From Morganella sibonii (GTDB lineage: Bacteria > Pseudomonadota > Gammaproteobacteria > Enterobacterales > Enterobacteriaceae), in assembly GCF_040560245.1 (NCBI RefSeq), contig NZ_JAKMWP010000011.1: a DNA stretch of 64,000 nucleotides; one strand, written 5' to 3'. The notes under the pieces were generated by a model. It was not told the origin of the DNA and searched no databases. It was given only the letters and a program-made list of their open reading frames with translations. Made by a program: the position numbers and the translations under genes. Every line of letters starts with the position of its first letter. Position 1 is the first letter of the stretch. Below, in pieces: positions 35,352-44,039 of the stretch.

Positions 35352-36887
35352 ATGAATTTATTGAAATCTCTCGCCGCCGTCAGCTCAATGACGATGTTTT
35401 CGCGCGTACTCGGCTTTATCCGCGATGCCATTATCGCCCGGATTTTCGGGGCATCGATGGCCGCCGATGCTTTCTTTGTCGCCTTTAAACTGCCGAATCT
35501 GCTGCGGCGGATTTTTGCCGAAGGGGCATTTTCCCAGGCTTTCGTGCCGATTTTATCCGAATATAAAACCCAGCAGGGTGATGAAGCCACCCGTACCTTT
35601 ATTGCCTATGTCTCCGGGATGCTGACACTGTTCCTGGCCGTGGTCACGGTACTCGGGATACTCGCCGCGCCGTGGATTATCTATGTTACCGCTCCCGGGT
35701 TTACCGGTGATCAGGATAAATTCACGCTGACCACCAATCTGCTGAAAGTCACTTTCCCGTATATCTTTCTGATCTCCATTGCCTCACTGGCGGGGGGCGT
35801 ACTCAATACCTGGAACCGTTTTTCGGTCCCGGCGTTTGCCCCGACTCTGCTGAATGTCAGTATGATCGGGTTTGCGTTATTTGCCGCGCCGTACTTTAAT
35901 CCGCCGATTATGGCACTGGCGTGGGCGGTACTGGCTGGCGGAGTATTGCAGATTGCCTACCAGCTTCCGCACCTGAAAAAAATCGGTATGCTGGTGCTGC
36001 CGAGAGTTTCTTTCCGTAACAGCGGGGTCTGGCGGGTGATGAGACTGATGGGGCCGGCGATCCTCGGTGTCTCTGTCAGTCAGATTTCACTGATTATCAA
36101 CACGATTTTTGCCTCATTCCTGGTGTCCGGTTCAGTTTCCTGGATGTATTACGCCGACCGTCTGATGGAACTGCCGTCCGGTGTGCTCGGGGTGGCACTG
36201 GGTACGATCCTGCTGCCGTCACTGGCGAAAAGCTTCTCCAAAGGCGATACCACCGAATACCGCAAACTGATGGACTGGGGGTTGCGTCTCTGCTTCCTGC
36301 TCGCTCTGCCGTGTGCGGTGGCGCTGGCCATTCTGGCGGAAGCGCTGACTGTCAGTCTGTTCCAGTACAAAAATTTCACCGCATTTGATGCCCTGATGAC
36401 ACAGCAGGCGCTGATGGCTTACTGTGTTGGTCTGATGGGGATGATTGTGATTAAAGTGCTGGCACCGGGGTTCTACTCCCGCCAGAACATCAAAACACCG
36501 GTTAAAATTGCGATTGCCACGCTGATCCTGACACAGCTGATGAACCTGGCGTTTATCGGGCCGTTTAAACACGCCGGTCTGGCGCTGTCGATTGGTATCG
36601 CGGCCTGTTTCAACGCCTCGTTACTTTACTGGCAGCTGCGTAAGCAAAACATTTTCACTCCGTTACCGGGCTGGGGAAAATTCTTCCTCAAACTGGTGAT
36701 TGCGATGCTGTTTATGGCTGCGGTACTGGTCGGTATGATGTATCTGATGCCGGAATGGTCACAAGGCAATATGCTGATGCGGATGCTGCGCCTGATGGGC
36801 GTGGTGATAGCCGGTGCCGGTGCGTATTTTGCAGCACTATACGCGCTGGGTTTCCGCTTGCGGGACTTTGCACAGCGCAGCTTATAA
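35352..36887 (+). CDS. murJ: Lipid II flippase MurJ
   Basis: The 511-residue membrane protein flips lipid II for peptidoglycan synthesis. The MATE/MOP-type layout of fourteen helices is visible, with the N-terminal AVSSMTMFSRVLGFIRDAII, the RRIFAEGAFSQAFVPILSEY block containing the conserved arginine, and the last two helices MLFMAAVLVGMMYLMPEW and VVIAGAGAYFAALYALGF. E. coli MurJ has 511 residues. It is followed by a strong terminator. Confidence 0.97.
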   Translation: MNLLKSLAAVSSMTMFSRVLGFIRDAIIARIFGASMAADAFFVAFKLPNLLRRIFAEGAFSQAFVPILSEYKTQQGDEATRTFIAYVSGMLTLFLAVVTVLGILAAPWIIYVTAPGFTGDQDKFTLTTNLLKVTFPYIFLISIASLAGGVLNTWNRFSVPAFAPTLLNVSMIGFALFAAPYFNPPIMALAWAVLAGGVLQIAYQLPHLKKIGMLVLPRVSFRNSGVWRVMRLMGPAILGVSVSQISLIINTIFASFLVSGSVSWMYYADRLMELPSGVLGVALGTILLPSLAKSFSKGDTTEYRKLMDWGLRLCFLLALPCAVALAILAEALTVSLFQYKNFTAFDALMTQQALMAYCVGLMGMIVIKVLAPGFYSRQNIKTPVKIAIATLILTQLMNLAFIGPFKHAGLALSIGIAACFNASLLYWQLRKQNIFTPLPGWGKFFLKLVIAMLFMAAVLVGMMYLMPEWSQGNMLMRMLRLMGVVIAGAGAYFAALYALGFRLRDFAQRSL

Positions 36888-36908
36888 GCTGTTTTTATTT
36901 CATTCTGA

Positions 36909-36933
36909 CGGGGCTGATAACAGCCCCGTTTTT
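36909..36933 (+). terminator. Intrinsic terminator of murJ
   Basis: CGGGGCTG at 36909-36916 and CAGCCCCG at 36921-36928 form an 8-base-pair stem with an ATAA loop, followed by TTTTT. Confidence 0.9.
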
Positions 36934-37399
36934 GTATTTCCCGCCTGAATAATTAATATATTAATGTTATTAATCTTCTGATTTTAGATTATGCTTTTGT
37001 ATCTTGCTGATTATCATTGCAAAAAATATATTTAGTTTCATGGCTTTATCGATTCAGCTCAAAAAACCAGATTGCATCCCGTAAAATATCAGTTAATGCA
37101 TCATCAGATGTAATAACGGCAGATAAAAATAACATCAATAATGAAATAATAATATCATTATCTGATATGTGTCATAAGTGACACAAAATAACAGGAAATC
37201 ATATTTCACTGTACAGAATCATAATTAAGGCTGATTACGGTGTTTACCGTATAACTTGAATATCGTCACGTCTTTCGCTTCCCGCCTGTAATAAAACAGT
37301 ACGCTCTGTTGAGAAACAGTGTGTTATTTACTGATAACGACTCATGATAATGACATATAAAAACTAATCACTACTGATAATTGCAGTACGGAGAACGTA
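36934..37399. other. Long AT-rich upstream region of the antiporter gene
   Basis: About 466 bases of very AT-rich DNA with no plausible reading frame separate murJ from the next gene. The only clear signal is the palindrome at 37168-37185. GGAG at 37390-37393 is the ribosome-binding site of the following gene. Such length before a transport gene suggests regulation. Confidence 0.5.
37168..37185. promoter_or_regulatory. Candidate operator palindrome upstream of the antiporter gene
   Basis: TGTGTCATAAGTGACACA is a perfect 7+7 inverted repeat with a TAAG centre. It is not a CRP site because the half-sites are TGTGTCA rather than TGTGA. It lies about 215 bases upstream of the antiporter start in an otherwise featureless region. 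The cognate regulator is unknown. Confidence 0.4.
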
Positions 37400-38746
37400 A
37401 TGGCTATATTTTCTGAATCGCCGGATAAACCGGTTACCATGAGTAAAAATGAAATCGACAAAACATACCGTTACTGGCGTTTGCATCTGATGATCGTCAG
37501 TTATATCGGTTATGCGGTTTTTTATTTCACCAGAAAGAGTTTTAACTTTGTCATGCCGGAAATGCTGTCTGATCTGGGAATAACCAAAGCAGATATCGGG
37601 ATGGTGGGAACGGCCTTCTATTTAACTTACGGGGCATCCAAATTTCTTTCCGGTATTATCGGTGACCGTTCAAATCCGCGCTGGTTTATGGGATTAGGTC
37701 TTATCATGACCGGTGTGGTGAATATTTTATTTGGCTTAACATCCTCTATTCCGGTATTTATTGCCTTATGGATGGTGAATGCGTTCTTTCAGGGCTGGGG
37801 CTGGCCGCCATGCTCTAAAATACTGAATACCTGGTATTCCCGTAATGAGCGTGGCTTCTGGTGGTCAATCTGGAATACATCCCATAATATCGGTGGTGCT
37901 ATTATTCCGATTTTGTCCGGGAGTGTGGCGCTGTGGCTGGGCTGGCGTTACGGAATGATTATTCCCGGGGTGATCGCGATTGTTGTCGGCCTGCTGCTTT
38001 GTTTCTTACTGCGTGACCGTCCGCGCTCAATGGGACTGCCGACTGTCGGTGAATGGCGTAACGACCAGGTGGAAATTGCCCATGAAGAGCAGGGGCTTGG
38101 TTTATCGCGCTGGACTATCCTCAAAGAATATATTTTTAAAAATAAGATCATCTGGGTACTGGCGCTTTCATATGCGGTAATTTATGTCATCCGTACCGGG
38201 ATTAATGACTGGGGTAACTTATATCTGATTGAAACGCATCATTATGATTTGCTGACCGCGAATGCCACGGTAATGATGTTCGAAATCGGCGGTTTCTTTG
38301 GTGCGATTGTCGCCGGCTGGGGATCGGATTTATTATTCAAGGGTAACCGTTCACAGATGAACGTGATTTATACCCTGGGTATTATCATCTCAGCGGTATG
38401 TTTATGGGCTGTCCCGATCGACAGTAAATATGTGTTCTCCGCGTTGTTCTTCATGACCGGTTTCTTTATTTTCGGGCCGCAGTTCCTGATTGCGATGGCT
38501 GCCGCAGAAAACTCACATAAATATGCGTCCGGCGCATCAACCGGATTTGTCAGCTTATTTGCCTATATCGGGGCATCTGCTGCCGGTTATCCGCTGTCCA
38601 AAGTGATTGAGGGGTATCAGTGGAACGGATTCTACGGGTTGTTACTGATATTGTCTGTGGTGCTTGTGGTATTGCTGTTTATTGCCATGCAACTGCAATC
38701 AGCAAAAGCAAGAAAATTGCAGAAAAACAGTATAGTCACAAAGTAA
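37400..38746 (+). CDS. Organophosphate:phosphate antiporter (UhpT/GlpT family)
   Basis: The 448-residue MFS protein belongs to the OPA family, exchanging sugar phosphates or glycerol-3-phosphate for inorganic phosphate. Conserved blocks are YTRKSFNFVMPEML-like residues after helix 1 (an FTRKSFNF loop with the substrate-binding Arg), GDRSNPRWFMGLGL, FFQGWGWPPCSKIL, and WNTSHNIGGAIIPI. The second half has ENSHKYASGASTGFVSLFAYIGA. It is close to both UhpT and GlpT. The DRSNPR and GWGWPPC stretches lean to GlpT, while other motifs are non-committal, so I leave the substrate open. No uhpABC genes lie nearby. Confidence 0.8.
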   Translation: MAIFSESPDKPVTMSKNEIDKTYRYWRLHLMIVSYIGYAVFYFTRKSFNFVMPEMLSDLGITKADIGMVGTAFYLTYGASKFLSGIIGDRSNPRWFMGLGLIMTGVVNILFGLTSSIPVFIALWMVNAFFQGWGWPPCSKILNTWYSRNERGFWWSIWNTSHNIGGAIIPILSGSVALWLGWRYGMIIPGVIAIVVGLLLCFLLRDRPRSMGLPTVGEWRNDQVEIAHEEQGLGLSRWTILKEYIFKNKIIWVLALSYAVIYVIRTGINDWGNLYLIETHHYDLLTANATVMMFEIGGFFGAIVAGWGSDLLFKGNRSQMNVIYTLGIIISAVCLWAVPIDSKYVFSALFFMTGFFIFGPQFLIAMAAAENSHKYASGASTGFVSLFAYIGASAAGYPLSKVIEGYQWNGFYGLLLILSVVLVVLLFIAMQLQSAKARKLQKNSIVTK

Positions 38747-38770
38747 CGGACTGATAATATGGTGTACGGA

Positions 38771-38798
38771 GCCTGATGATAAACCATCAGGCTTTTTT
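38771..38798 (+). terminator. Intrinsic terminator of the antiporter gene
   Basis: GCCTGATG at 38771-38778 and CATCAGGC at 38785-38792 form an 8-base-pair stem with a 6-base loop, followed by TTTTTT. It sits just before the convergent ATPase-like gene. Confidence 0.9.
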
Positions 38799-38809
38799 AT
38801 ATCCGGAAA

Positions 38810-39502
38810 TCAGCTGTATTTCTGTGTGCGGATAATCTCTCCGCTGTCACGGAATAACCGGTATGCTTCACCGTCGTTAAGTTGTGATAATATCGCCGGA
38901 GACTGTGTTGTCAGGTAAAATACAGTTTTCGGAAATGTCGCCTGCAGTAATGGAATACAGTGCTCATGCCACTGAATATTCAGATGACGCTCCGGCATAG
39001 AGATAAATACGAGACCGTTAATTTCTTCCGGTTTTTCACTTTTACTGACTTTACTGTAACTGCTGATAATACGCCGGATTAATACCACCATCGAGAAAAG
39101 TCCCTGAGCGGCAGTATTTAACCCTTTATCTGCTATGGCAGCAGCAACATCATCAACCGGCGGGTCGAGAAACACGACCGGATGGTCATGAACAAACGGC
39201 CGGAAACGGTCAGAAATATCACCGGCGGGAATAATATAGTTATCTGTCCTCAGCTCCCGCAGAACCGGGGTGTGTTCTGTGCAATTCCTGAATGTCAGGT
39301 GAATATCATCGGTCTGCTGCCGGTAAATAACGCTGCTGGCGAAGTAACGCAGCTGGAACAGTGCGGTTAACAGCCCGTAGTTATCTGAATCATTATCACC
39401 GGTAAAACCGTATACGGTTTTATCCGCTGCGGTAATTATTTCTGTATTCCCGGCATTCCCGGCCATTTTCACATCAGAAAAACAGATTTTATTATCTGCC
39501 AT
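38810..39502 (-). CDS. Degenerate AAA/ABC-type ATPase-like protein, probably catalytically inactive
   Basis: The 230-residue protein resembles the C-terminal half of AAA_21/OLD-like ATPases. The block GLVFISMPERHLNIQWHEH, then FPKTVFYLTTQSPAILSQL, matches the Walker-B strand and switch strand of that family, in which the consensus is roughly LIDEIDLHLHP and VTTHSP. The acidic Walker B pair is replaced by Ser-Met, and the switch His by Gln. No Walker A (GxxxxGKS/T) exists anywhere in the protein. It therefore looks like a pseudo-ATPase that cannot bind or hydrolyse ATP in the normal way. The start has a strong ribosome-binding site (AGGAGGG). It is divergent from the LRR gene, with about 165 bases between them. 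Confidence 0.55.
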   Translation of the reverse strand: MADNKICFSDVKMAGNAGNTEIITAADKTVYGFTGDNDSDNYGLLTALFQLRYFASSVIYRQQTDDIHLTFRNCTEHTPVLRELRTDNYIIPAGDISDRFRPFVHDHPVVFLDPPVDDVAAAIADKGLNTAAQGLFSMVVLIRRIISSYSKVSKSEKPEEINGLVFISMPERHLNIQWHEHCIPLLQATFPKTVFYLTTQSPAILSQLNDGEAYRLFRDSGEIIRTQKYS

Positions 39503-39667
39503 AATCCCTCCTGTTATTTATCAGGGGAGCATAGCACCCGCTATCTCACAGCCGGGATATCAAAATGGCATACCGTACCTGCCGGAAAGAATGTAAGACA
39601 GGGTGACTGACAACAGTGTTATTATGACAAAAATACTGATTGTTACTGCTGACGCCGGAGTTTTATT

Positions 39668-40543
39668 ATGCTGCACCAACACACTGTTTCTGATGCTGAA
39701 CTTAACCTGGATAACGGCGGTTATATTTCAATTGATATGTTTATCACACCGCCGTATGCCCGGAAGGTTATCAGTGCGTATAACAATCAGCTTACGGAAT
39801 ATCCGGCAGCGCTGCGCCACTGTATTTCATTACAGGTACTGAACCTCTCCTGTAATCAGCTGGCTGTCATTCCGCCGGATATTGCACAACTGTCCGCCTG
39901 TGAAATGCTGGATCTGGGACATAATTGTATCGCGAATGTTCCGCCGGAAATCGGTGAACTGCATCAGCTGCAATATCTCTATCTCAGTGAAAACGGGTAC
40001 AGCAGATTGCCGTCATCATTTTCCGGACTGAAAAATCTGCGTTATTTTAATGCAACGGATAATCATCTGACGGCAATACCGGAATGGTTTTCTGACATGG
40101 AGAAAATGGAAGAAATCCGGCTCTATAATAATCAGATCACGGCATTATCTGCGGCGGTCAGCGGACTGAAAAATACCCGTGAAATGCACCTGATGAATAA
40201 TCAGATAACTGAAATTCCGGATGAAATTGCTGCTATGGCAGAGCTGGGAATTCTTGACCTGAATAATAACCGGGTGGCATGTATTTCACCGGAAATAAGC
40301 CGGTTACAGCAACTGACTACGCTGAACCTGCGTTTCAATGCACTGAAAAAATTACCGGAAAATACCGGGGACCTGTCATCCCTGTTATATCTGGATTTGC
40401 GTGCTAATCAGCTGAGTGCATTACCGGACAGCCTGGCAGAACTTACACAACTGCGTAAACTGGATCTGCGCTGGAATTGTTTTTCAGCTGTTCCGCCGGT
40501 GGCAGAAAAATTACAGGCGGCAGGGTGCCGGGTCTTGTTGTAA
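39668..40543 (+). CDS. Leucine-rich-repeat protein
   Basis: The 291-residue protein consists almost entirely of about nine 23-residue leucine-rich repeats, for example LQVLNLSCNQLAVIPPDIAQ and LYLDLRANQLSALPDSLAEL. The consensus (LxxLxLxxNxLxxLPxxI) is the type seen in plant-like and ROCO LRR proteins, with a Pro in the variable part. There is no signal peptide or membrane helix, so it is likely cytosolic and acts in protein-protein binding. The short N-terminal cap (about residues 1-45) has no known domain. GGAG lies 8 bases before the ATG. It is divergent from the degenerate ATPase-like gene. Confidence 0.85.
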   Translation: MLHQHTVSDAELNLDNGGYISIDMFITPPYARKVISAYNNQLTEYPAALRHCISLQVLNLSCNQLAVIPPDIAQLSACEMLDLGHNCIANVPPEIGELHQLQYLYLSENGYSRLPSSFSGLKNLRYFNATDNHLTAIPEWFSDMEKMEEIRLYNNQITALSAAVSGLKNTREMHLMNNQITEIPDEIAAMAELGILDLNNNRVACISPEISRLQQLTTLNLRFNALKKLPENTGDLSSLLYLDLRANQLSALPDSLAELTQLRKLDLRWNCFSAVPPVAEKLQAAGCRVLL

Positions 40544-40560
40544 CAGATTCAGAAGACAAT

Positions 40561-40588
40561 AAAAAAGGAACCGGATGGTTCCTTTTTT
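40561..40588. terminator. Bidirectional intrinsic terminator between LRR gene and argS
   Basis: AAAAAAGGAACC at 40561-40572 and GGTTCCTTTTTT at 40577-40588 form a perfect 12-base-pair stem with a GGAT loop. It ends in A-runs and T-runs, so it can act on both strands between the convergent genes. Confidence 0.9.
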
Positions 40589-40616
40589 GCAGAAATAATC
40601 ACCGGTAATACCGGGA

Positions 40617-42347
40617 TTACATTTTTTCGACAGTACCGATACCCAGGGTATCCAGACCGGCTTTCAGGGTTTTCTGTGTCAGCAGCGCCAGTTTCAGGCG
40701 GCTCTGACGCAGTTCTTCGCTTTCTGCCGCCAGGATCGGGCAGTGTTCGTAGAAACCGGAGAACAGACCTGCCAGATCATACAGGTAGCTGCACATCATA
40801 TGCGGCAGGCCTTCACGGGCAACGGCAGTAATGGTTTCCTCAAACTGTAACAGACGCGCTGCCAGCTGGCGCTCACGGTCGTCAGTCAGGATGATCGGCT
40901 GTGTCAGACTGTCTGCATCAATATCCGCGCGTTTGAAGACAGATGCCACACGGGTATATGCATACTGCATATACGGCGCGGTGTTACCTTCAAAGGCCAG
41001 CATGTTGTCCCAGTCGAAGATATAGTCCGTGGTACGGCTTTTTGACAGATCCGCGTATTTCACCGCGCCGATACCGACCACTTCCGCCAGCTGTTTCAGC
41101 TCATCTTCCGGCATGTCACTGTTTTTCCCGCGGATCAGTTTTTCTGCACGTTCAACGGCCTCGTCCAGCAGATCAGACAGGCGGATAGTACCACCGGCGC
41201 GGGTTTTGAACGGCTTGCCGTCTTTACCGAGCATCATACCGAACATGTGGTGTTCCAGTGTCATGCTCTCAGGGATATAACCGGCTTTGCGGACGATGGT
41301 CCACGCCTGCATCAGATGCTGGTGCTGGCGGGAGTCAATGTAATAGAGAACGCGGTCGGCATGCAGCACATCATGGCGGTATTTCGCACAGGCAATATCA
41401 GTGGTGGTGTAGAGATATCCGCCATCTTTCTTGCGGATAATTACCCCCATCGGTTCACCTTCTTTATTTTTGAACTCGTCGAGATACACGACAATCGCGC
41501 CTTCGCTCTCTTCGGCGATACCGCGGTTCATCAGGTCACTGACGATGCCCGGCAGCATGTCGTTATACAGGCTTTCACCCATGACGTCGTCTTCAGTCAG
41601 GGTGACATTCAGGCGGTTATAGGTTTCCTGGTTCTGCTGCATGGTGATATCCACCAGCTTGCGCCACATGGTACGGCAGTATTCATCGCCGCCCTGCAAT
41701 TTGACCACATAACCGCGCGCACGCTCGGCAAACACTTCGTCTTCGTCGTAATGTTTTTTCGCTTCGCGGTAGAATGCTTCCAGGTCAGCCAGTGCCATAT
41801 CGCCGGCATCTTCATTCTGCATTTTTTCGAGGTATGCGATAAGCATGCCGAATTGTGTACCCCAGTCACCGACATGGTTACAGCGGATCACTTTATGACC
41901 CAGATATTCCTGGGTACGTGCTGCCGCATCACCGATGATGGTGGAGCGCAGATGGCCGACGTGCATCTGTTTGGCTACGTTCGGGGCAGAGTAGTCAATG
42001 GCAATCGTCATTGGTTTAACCGGGGTAAGACCCAGTTTATCGTCAGCCAGTGCGGTTTCCAGCTGAGCGGTCAGCCAGGCCGGAGACAGGAAAATATTGA
42101 TAAATCCGGGACCGGCGATTTCGGTTTTGCCGGCAATTCCGTCGAGATCAAGCAGTTCAATTACTTTCTCAGCGAGCTGTCGGGGCGGCATGCCCATTTT
42201 TTTCGCAGCAGCCATCACACCATTGGCCTGGTAGTCACCAAACTGTGCTTTGGCAGACTGCTTAACGATAGCATCACAATCAAGTGGTGCACCTGCGCTG
42301 ATAAGAGCCTGCTGGATCTTATCTGAAAGAATTGCCTGAATATTCAC
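40617..42347 (-). CDS. argS: Arginyl-tRNA synthetase
   Basis: The 576-residue class I synthetase charges tRNA-Arg. The HIGH-type motif is HVGHLRSTIIGD after YSAPNVAKQM. The second motif is degenerate in ArgS, represented by GKPFKTRAGGT. The N-terminal Add-1 domain and the C-terminal anticodon-binding domain (ARLLQFEETI) are complete. E. coli ArgS has 577 residues. It is divergent from yecM, which matches the E. coli argS-yecM-cutC group. Confidence 0.98.
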   Translation of the reverse strand: MNIQAILSDKIQQALISAGAPLDCDAIVKQSAKAQFGDYQANGVMAAAKKMGMPPRQLAEKVIELLDLDGIAGKTEIAGPGFINIFLSPAWLTAQLETALADDKLGLTPVKPMTIAIDYSAPNVAKQMHVGHLRSTIIGDAAARTQEYLGHKVIRCNHVGDWGTQFGMLIAYLEKMQNEDAGDMALADLEAFYREAKKHYDEDEVFAERARGYVVKLQGGDEYCRTMWRKLVDITMQQNQETYNRLNVTLTEDDVMGESLYNDMLPGIVSDLMNRGIAEESEGAIVVYLDEFKNKEGEPMGVIIRKKDGGYLYTTTDIACAKYRHDVLHADRVLYYIDSRQHQHLMQAWTIVRKAGYIPESMTLEHHMFGMMLGKDGKPFKTRAGGTIRLSDLLDEAVERAEKLIRGKNSDMPEDELKQLAEVVGIGAVKYADLSKSRTTDYIFDWDNMLAFEGNTAPYMQYAYTRVASVFKRADIDADSLTQPIILTDDRERQLAARLLQFEETITAVAREGLPHMMCSYLYDLAGLFSGFYEHCPILAAESEELRQSRLKLALLTQKTLKAGLDTLGIGTVEKM

Positions 42348-42515
42348 CGGTTTACCTTAATTTAAAGAACAAAATGACACCCCGGAAACAGCAGCGGAGG
42401 AGCGGGCTCATCCGGGCGGGGTGTTGTCGTGAAATTTGGCTGGTTTTATACCACAAAAACAGGGTCTCATGCTACTATCGGCGCCTTTGCGGATGAATTC
42501 TCACAGGGGATCATA

Positions 42516-43070
42516 ATGAAAAACAGAATACAGACAGCATCCCTTGCCGGTCTGACAGCAGAGCTGCCGGTGTTTGCCGGAAAAATACAGCAGTTTGCGG
42601 ATGATTTGCAGCTCGACCTCACGCAGTATCAGGCCGATCATATCTCGCTGCGGGCTCATGATACGGCACTGGCAGAGCAATGGCTGGCCGGGTTCCGCGA
42701 ATGCGGTACGGTGTTATCTGATAATCAGATTAACGGTCGTCCTATCTACCTGTTTTTACTGCATGAGCCGCTGACACTGCTGCACTGGCGAATCCCGGTG
42801 GTGGAACTGCCGTTCCCGAAAGGCAAACAGTATGCACATCAGGGATGGGAACATATCGAACTGGTGCTGCCGGGCGACCCGCAGACACTGACAGAGCGCG
42901 CTGCCGCACTCCTACCGTCGCCGTTACCGGCGGGGGTGATCACAAAGGCCAGTCATCCGCGCGGAGAGCAGGAAAGGCTGCCGAACCCGACACTGGCGGT
43001 CAGTCGTGACATTGTCACAATTAAATTTCACCCGTTTACGTTACAGGAAATTGTTGAAAGTGAGCGGTAA
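42516..43070 (+). CDS. yecM: VOC-superfamily protein YecM
   Basis: The 184-residue protein belongs to the YecM family of the vicinal-oxygen-chelate fold. It shows DHISLRAHD, with a likely metal-binding His, and WEHIELVLPG as the second His position. The start at 42516 has AGGGGA upstream; the longer frame from 42429 has no family sequence. Neighbouring argS (divergent) and cutC reproduce the E. coli cluster. Function is not known. Confidence 0.9.
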   Translation: MKNRIQTASLAGLTAELPVFAGKIQQFADDLQLDLTQYQADHISLRAHDTALAEQWLAGFRECGTVLSDNQINGRPIYLFLLHEPLTLLHWRIPVVELPFPKGKQYAHQGWEHIELVLPGDPQTLTERAAALLPSPLPAGVITKASHPRGEQERLPNPTLAVSRDIVTIKFHPFTLQEIVESER

Positions 43071-43231
43071 CCTGCAATTCTGACATTTCTCTGTACTAAT
43101 CATCCGGATATTTTGCATCTTGTGATATTTAACAATTCATTAATCTAAATTACATGTAATAGTGTATCTCAGGATGACTGAATCGTTTACGAGATATATT
43201 TACCTGCGAAATTAAGTGATGAGGCTAATCA

Positions 43232-43984
43232 ATGGCGAAACTGGAAATTTGTTGTTACAGCGTGGAATGTGCCCTCACTGCGGAAAAAGCCGGCGCTGAC
43301 CGGATTGAATTGTGTGCCGCGCCGTCAGAGGGCGGGCTGACTCCCAGCTGGGGCATGCTGAAACAGACTATCGACCGGCTGCGGATACCGGTTCACCCGA
43401 TCCTCCGTCCGCGCAGTGGTGATTTTTGCTATACAGCCTCCGAATTTGCGGTGATGAAAAATGATATCGCCAAGATCCGCGACCTGGGATTTCCCGGGGT
43501 AGTCACCGGTATTCTGGATGAGGACGGGCATGTTGATCTGCCGCGGATGAAGATGCTGTGCAAACTGTCAGGCGATATGGCGGTCACTTTCCACAGAGCC
43601 TTTGATATGTGTGCCAACCCGATGCTGGCATTGCAGCAACTGACTGATCTGGGGGTGAGCCGTATTCTGACATCCGGCCAGCAACTGAGTGCGGAGCTGG
43701 GGCTGACACTGCTCAAGGAGTTACAGGAGGCCAGTCAGGGGCCGGTGATTATGGCCGGTGCCGGTGTGCGGCTGGCAAATATTCAGAAGTTCCTTGATAT
43801 CGGTATTCAGGAAGTACACAGCTCGGCCTCAAAAACCAAACAGTCGACTATGCGCTACCGCAAAGTCGGGGTGGCGATGGGCAGTGACAGTGAAGCCGAT
43901 GAATTTACCCACACCTGTGTGGACGGGGAAACGGTTGAGGCAATGAAAGGGGTATTGGATCTGCACAGTATGGTGGTGCACTGA
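43232..43984 (+). CDS. cutC: CutC family protein (copper homeostasis)
   Basis: The 250-residue TIM-barrel protein has all CutC family blocks: EICCYSVECALTAEKAGADRIELCA, PIHPILRPR-like residues (HPILRPRSGDFCY), FHRAFDMC, ILTSGQ, IMAGAGVR and EVHSSA. E. coli CutC has 248 residues. A copper role was suggested from E. coli genetics and remains debated. The intergenic gap to yecM is about 160 bases; the order agrees with the E. coli cluster. Confidence 0.95.
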   Translation: MAKLEICCYSVECALTAEKAGADRIELCAAPSEGGLTPSWGMLKQTIDRLRIPVHPILRPRSGDFCYTASEFAVMKNDIAKIRDLGFPGVVTGILDEDGHVDLPRMKMLCKLSGDMAVTFHRAFDMCANPMLALQQLTDLGVSRILTSGQQLSAELGLTLLKELQEASQGPVIMAGAGVRLANIQKFLDIGIQEVHSSASKTKQSTMRYRKVGVAMGSDSEADEFTHTCVDGETVEAMKGVLDLHSMVVH

Positions 43985-44008
43985 TCCGGTTCACTTCCGG
44001 TTAAATCA

Positions 44009-44035
44009 AAAACGCCCTCATATTGAGGGCGTTTT
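44009..44035. terminator. Bidirectional intrinsic terminator
   Basis: CGCCCTCA (44013-44020) and TGAGGGCG (44024-44031) form a stem flanked by AAAA on the left and TTTT on the right. It lies between cutC and the convergent glycosidase-like gene. Confidence 0.9.
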
Positions 44036-44039
44036 GCTG

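Noticed and set aside
38810..39502. Considering the 230-residue protein as an intact AAA ATPase
   Set aside because: Walker A is absent and the Walker B acidic residues are replaced, so an intact ATPase is not supported.
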